Translations under genes and position numbers: made by a program
Origin: Gordonia hankookensis
Lineage (GTDB): Bacteria; Actinomycetota; Actinomycetes; Mycobacteriales; Mycobacteriaceae
Direction of reading: 5' to 3'
NCBI RefSeq assembly: GCF_014673215.1
Contig: NZ_JACWMS010000001.1
Coordinates: 1,178,001 to 1,242,000, forward strand
Length of the DNA stretch: 64,000 nucleotides
Notes under the pieces: generated by a model
Seen by the model: the letters and a program-made list of their open reading frames with translations, nothing else
The model's database searches: none
Told to the model about the DNA's origin: nothing
Shown here: positions 61,652 to 64,000 of the stretch, piece after piece
How positions within the stretch are numbered: the first letter of the stretch is position 1
Layout of the letters: the number at the start of each line of letters is the position of its first letter

Positions 61652-63003
61652 GCCGCAGCACCGATCCTGGTTGCGTGGGTCCCAGACTGTCGATCGCGCT
61701 CCGGGACCAACGTCCATGCGATTCCCATGAGCAAGAAGAAGAGATATGTGACCTGAGGGAACGCGAATGTGTCGAAGAGAAACATCGAGACGAGAATGGC
61801 GCCCACCGACGCACCGATGGCGAACACGAGATCACGCTCCGAGCGGCCGGTCGCCCGACGAGATGAGACAGTCAGCCCGATCAGGCATGAAAGAATCAGC
61901 AAGATGACCGCTGCCACTCCGGCAATGCCCCCCATGACCAGCTCCTGGAGCCATTGGTTGTCGAGATAGCGGCTGTGCTGGGGGATCGTGCTCGCCGGTC
62001 CATGACCAAAGAATGGTTCCTCGCGAAACAGTTTTCCCACGTACGCATAGTCGTCCGTTCGCGACTCGATACTGGGATCCTTCGATGCCCCGGTGAACAA
62101 ACTGATCACGGCGTCGAACAGGTCAGGGGCGACAACGAAGTAGACGCCGACGATGGCCACCAGGGCACAGATTCCGGCGACGATGAACTTGACGGGCTGA
62201 GCCAGCAGGTAGATCACGAGTGCGACGACCAGGGTGACATACGCCGTCCGGGACACGCTCGCCGGCACGGCAACGAGAAGCAGCGCGGCACCGACATAGG
62301 CAATTCGGCGCGTCATGGGGGTCGCCGCGAATCGACTGTAGTGGAAGGCGATCGGCAGAAGTGCTGACACCATGACGGCAAACTCGATCGGATGTCCGGC
62401 GGTCCCGATGACTCGGGTGAATCCGTCGCGCTCCGCAAGTTGCGTCTCGGTCAGCAATGTGAAGCCGGGCGGGACAAGCAGTGTCCGATAGTCGATGTTG
62501 GCGAGGCCCTGAACCAGGCCGATCACGGTCGAGATCGCTCCACCGGCGAGCACCGCGAACAACACCGCGTCCCGAATCCGCTCGGTGGTGACCGTCGAGA
62601 TGGTGTACAACACGATGCCGAAACACGCTGCCGTGGTGAGCAAGAACCGCAGAGTCGTAGCCGCCGCGTCTGGCGGATCCGACGGACTCGTGGCTCCGTG
62701 AACGTAGATGACCAACCGCAGCGCGAGATACGCCATCATCATCGCCACCGCAACCATCTTCGGCGATGTGGCGAGACTCCTCAGGCGCACGACCTGCCCG
62801 TCACCGCGAACAGCCGGTACCAGAAGCGAAATCGCGACGATCGCGAACATGACCAGCCCGAGTAGCCGCGCAGGAGAACCGTTCCCGCGCAGCGGGCCGG
62901 GAATCACGGCCTCAGCCGGTAGCGCCAGCAGTACGAATGCGAAGACGATCAGTGTGATCGGCAACGTGGCATCGCGCCGGCGCGTCGTCGCGCCGGCTGT
63001 CAT
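61648..63003 (-). CDS. O-antigen ligase/polymerase-like membrane protein
   Basis: 451 residues with about 11-12 membrane helices. Wzy_C/WaaL-type core: 'FTRVIGTAGHPIEFAVMVSALLPIA', 'ASVSRTAYVTLVVAL', 'EEPFFGHGPASTIP' and 'DNQWLQELVMGGIAGV'. It is a second polymerase/ligase, distinct in sequence from the one at 52334-53713. The ATG overlaps the stop of the upstream Wzz-like gene. Confidence 0.88.
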   Translation of the reverse strand: MTAGATTRRRDATLPITLIVFAFVLLALPAEAVIPGPLRGNGSPARLLGLVMFAIVAISLLVPAVRGDGQVVRLRSLATSPKMVAVAMMMAYLALRLVIYVHGATSPSDPPDAAATTLRFLLTTAACFGIVLYTISTVTTERIRDAVLFAVLAGGAISTVIGLVQGLANIDYRTLLVPPGFTLLTETQLAERDGFTRVIGTAGHPIEFAVMVSALLPIAFHYSRFAATPMTRRIAYVGAALLLVAVPASVSRTAYVTLVVALVIYLLAQPVKFIVAGICALVAIVGVYFVVAPDLFDAVISLFTGASKDPSIESRTDDYAYVGKLFREEPFFGHGPASTIPQHSRYLDNQWLQELVMGGIAGVAAVILLILSCLIGLTVSSRRATGRSERDLVFAIGASVGAILVSMFLFDTFAFPQVTYLFFLLMGIAWTLVPERDRQSGTHATRIGAAA

Positions 63004-63752
63004 GTCGAGCGAATCCCGGCCGATGGGCCGTCAACGGCCTCATGCGTCCCGTCTGCATCTTCCGAGGCCACACCGTCCTTCGGGTCCGCGTCGCGTCCCG
63101 ATCCTGTCCGACGTCTGCCGACCGCGCGCAGGACCGCGTCGACAACCACCGCGAGCACAACGGCAAGCAGCACGCCGATCAGGAGCGTCGCGATGAGCTT
63201 GCGAGTTCTGGACGGCATTCCACCAATGGGCTGGAAAGCGTCGGCAACCGTGAATGTCGTGGCCATCTGCCCAGGCGGAATTCCCGCGGCAACCTGGATG
63301 TTGCGTAGTGCTTGGTTGGAGTATTGCGTTGTGAGCTTCACACTTTGCATGACCGCATAAGGGCTCTCGCCAGTGGCGGTGATCTCCACAATCGGAACCG
63401 CCGCGCCGCTCTGCTCGGTCTTCACACCGGTGGTCACCGGCGCGGTGCCGCCACCGGCGACCACCTTGGTGGTGATGTCGGGCTGAACAAGTGCAGTGGA
63501 CAGCAGGTTTGCCAAGAGCGGATACCCGCCTGAATCGGTCAATCCGTTGCTCGTCGTGAGTGTGGAACCATCCGACCTGGTAGCCGGAATCACCTTCACA
63601 CTGGGGGCGGTGATCCCGACGACGGACGTCGAATAGTACTGCGGTCGTACACTCGAGTACTCCGAATACGCGTACAACAACGTGAGCGCGATAACGGGTA
63701 ACGTGACCCACCACCGACGAAATGCTATTCGCGATACATCGAACAGATCCAT
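63000..63752 (-). CDS. Wzz-like chain-length regulator
   Basis: 250 residues. A helix near 14-31, extracytoplasmic domain 32-180 ('STSVVGITAPSVKVIPATRSDG', 'VVEITATGESPYAVMQSVKLTTQYSNQAL'), second helix 190-210, and a charged cytoplasmic tail without kinase motifs. First visible gene of the right-hand operon. Confidence 0.83.
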   Translation of the reverse strand: MDLFDVSRIAFRRWWVTLPVIALTLLYAYSEYSSVRPQYYSTSVVGITAPSVKVIPATRSDGSTLTTSNGLTDSGGYPLLANLLSTALVQPDITTKVVAGGGTAPVTTGVKTEQSGAAVPIVEITATGESPYAVMQSVKLTTQYSNQALRNIQVAAGIPPGQMATTFTVADAFQPIGGMPSRTRKLIATLLIGVLLAVVLAVVVDAVLRAVGRRRTGSGRDADPKDGVASEDADGTHEAVDGPSAGIRST

Positions 63753-64000
63753 TATTCCGCACGCCTTCCCGACAAGATCTTCATCGCCCCGCGCCCCTGG
63801 CAGCGTTACATCCTCTCGTCAGGGATCCGCGTCGTCGGCGGCCGTCGAGCACCGCGGTGGCCGCTGTGCCCATCACGGTAGGCGACGAGCGCATGTGACA
63901 CCCGGTGATCACCATCCTCGGCGCCATTCCGCTCTTTGCTGCCACAGCCCGTTCCATCCACGCGAGCGCCGAACGCCGAACCGCCGGTCCAGCACTGCCC
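63753..64000. other. Window end, no supported gene
   Basis: 248 bases upstream of the Wzz-like gene. A plus-strand frame from GTG 63906 is open to the window edge but has no Shine-Dalgarno or recognisable sequence. The promoter of the minus-strand operon should lie here. Confidence 0.35.

Noticed and set aside
60545..61756. 403-codon plus-strand frame opposite a glycosyltransferase
   Set aside because: Antisense shadow with Arg/His-rich composition; the minus-strand gene has overlaps, a start and family motifs.

Overview
The window is high-GC DNA with actinobacterial features: many genes whose start codon sits about 6-8 bases after a -10 hexamer (probable leaderless mRNAs), a menaquinone/isoprenoid locus, cpsY and CpdA/Rv0805-like genes, and FAS-II dehydratase genes next to tRNA-Trp and secE. 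Gene order repeatedly matches what I recall of Mycobacterium tuberculosis (Rv0634B-Rv0638, Rv0805-Rv0806c, Rv0555-Rv0563, Rv0542c-Rv0548c). The protein style and the dispersed 'CGATCGAGTAGCGGCGAC' intergenic repeat suggest a Gordonia-type mycolic-acid actinomycete. The genus is inference.

1-6.1 kb holds secE (cut by the window edge), tRNA-Trp, a DUF559 gene flanked by 57-bp direct repeats, a divergent MocR regulator/EamA transporter pair whose start codons overlap, a fused HadAB dehydratase, rpmG, and tRNA-Met, -Thr and -Tyr. 6.3-12.4 kb holds yajQ followed by a tandem 40-bp repeat array, a LuxR-type regulator divergent from an aldo/keto reductase, a Stealth-family sugar phosphotransferase convergent with an Rv0805-like phosphodiesterase, and a short-chain dehydrogenase directly behind a TPP riboswitch.

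12.4-39.8 kb is the isoprenoid/menaquinone region: htpX, polyprenyl diphosphate synthase, menJ, menG, mgtA, the Rv0556 homologue, menD, menB, pitA and its companions, and menE. menC and menF are not in the window. Two accessory blocks interrupt it. The first (18.1-23.9 kb) is a tightly coupled operon of TetR, a 32-residue membrane peptide, a VWA protein, a MoxR/NorQ ATPase, a 39-residue membrane peptide, a five-helix membrane protein, a one-helix protein and an APH-type kinase. It is the best candidate for an uncharacterised system. The second (25.1-26.2 kb) is a small, apparently eroded type VII secretion-style cassette.

39.8-63.8 kb is a cell-surface polysaccharide cluster, nearly all on the minus strand. 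It has two sets of chain-length (Wzz-like) and polymerase/ligase (Wzy/WaaL-like) proteins, one flippase, at least eight glycosyltransferases, two acyltransferases (one fused to a membrane-anchored extracytoplasmic domain), an SGNH lipoprotein, and a sugar-nucleotide module (cytidylyltransferase-like enzyme, epimerase, PIG-L deacetylase, two TylC3/TcaB9-type C-methyltransferases). Most genes overlap by 1-8 bases. No initiating phosphoglycosyltransferase or tyrosine kinase is visible, so the cluster probably continues past the right edge.
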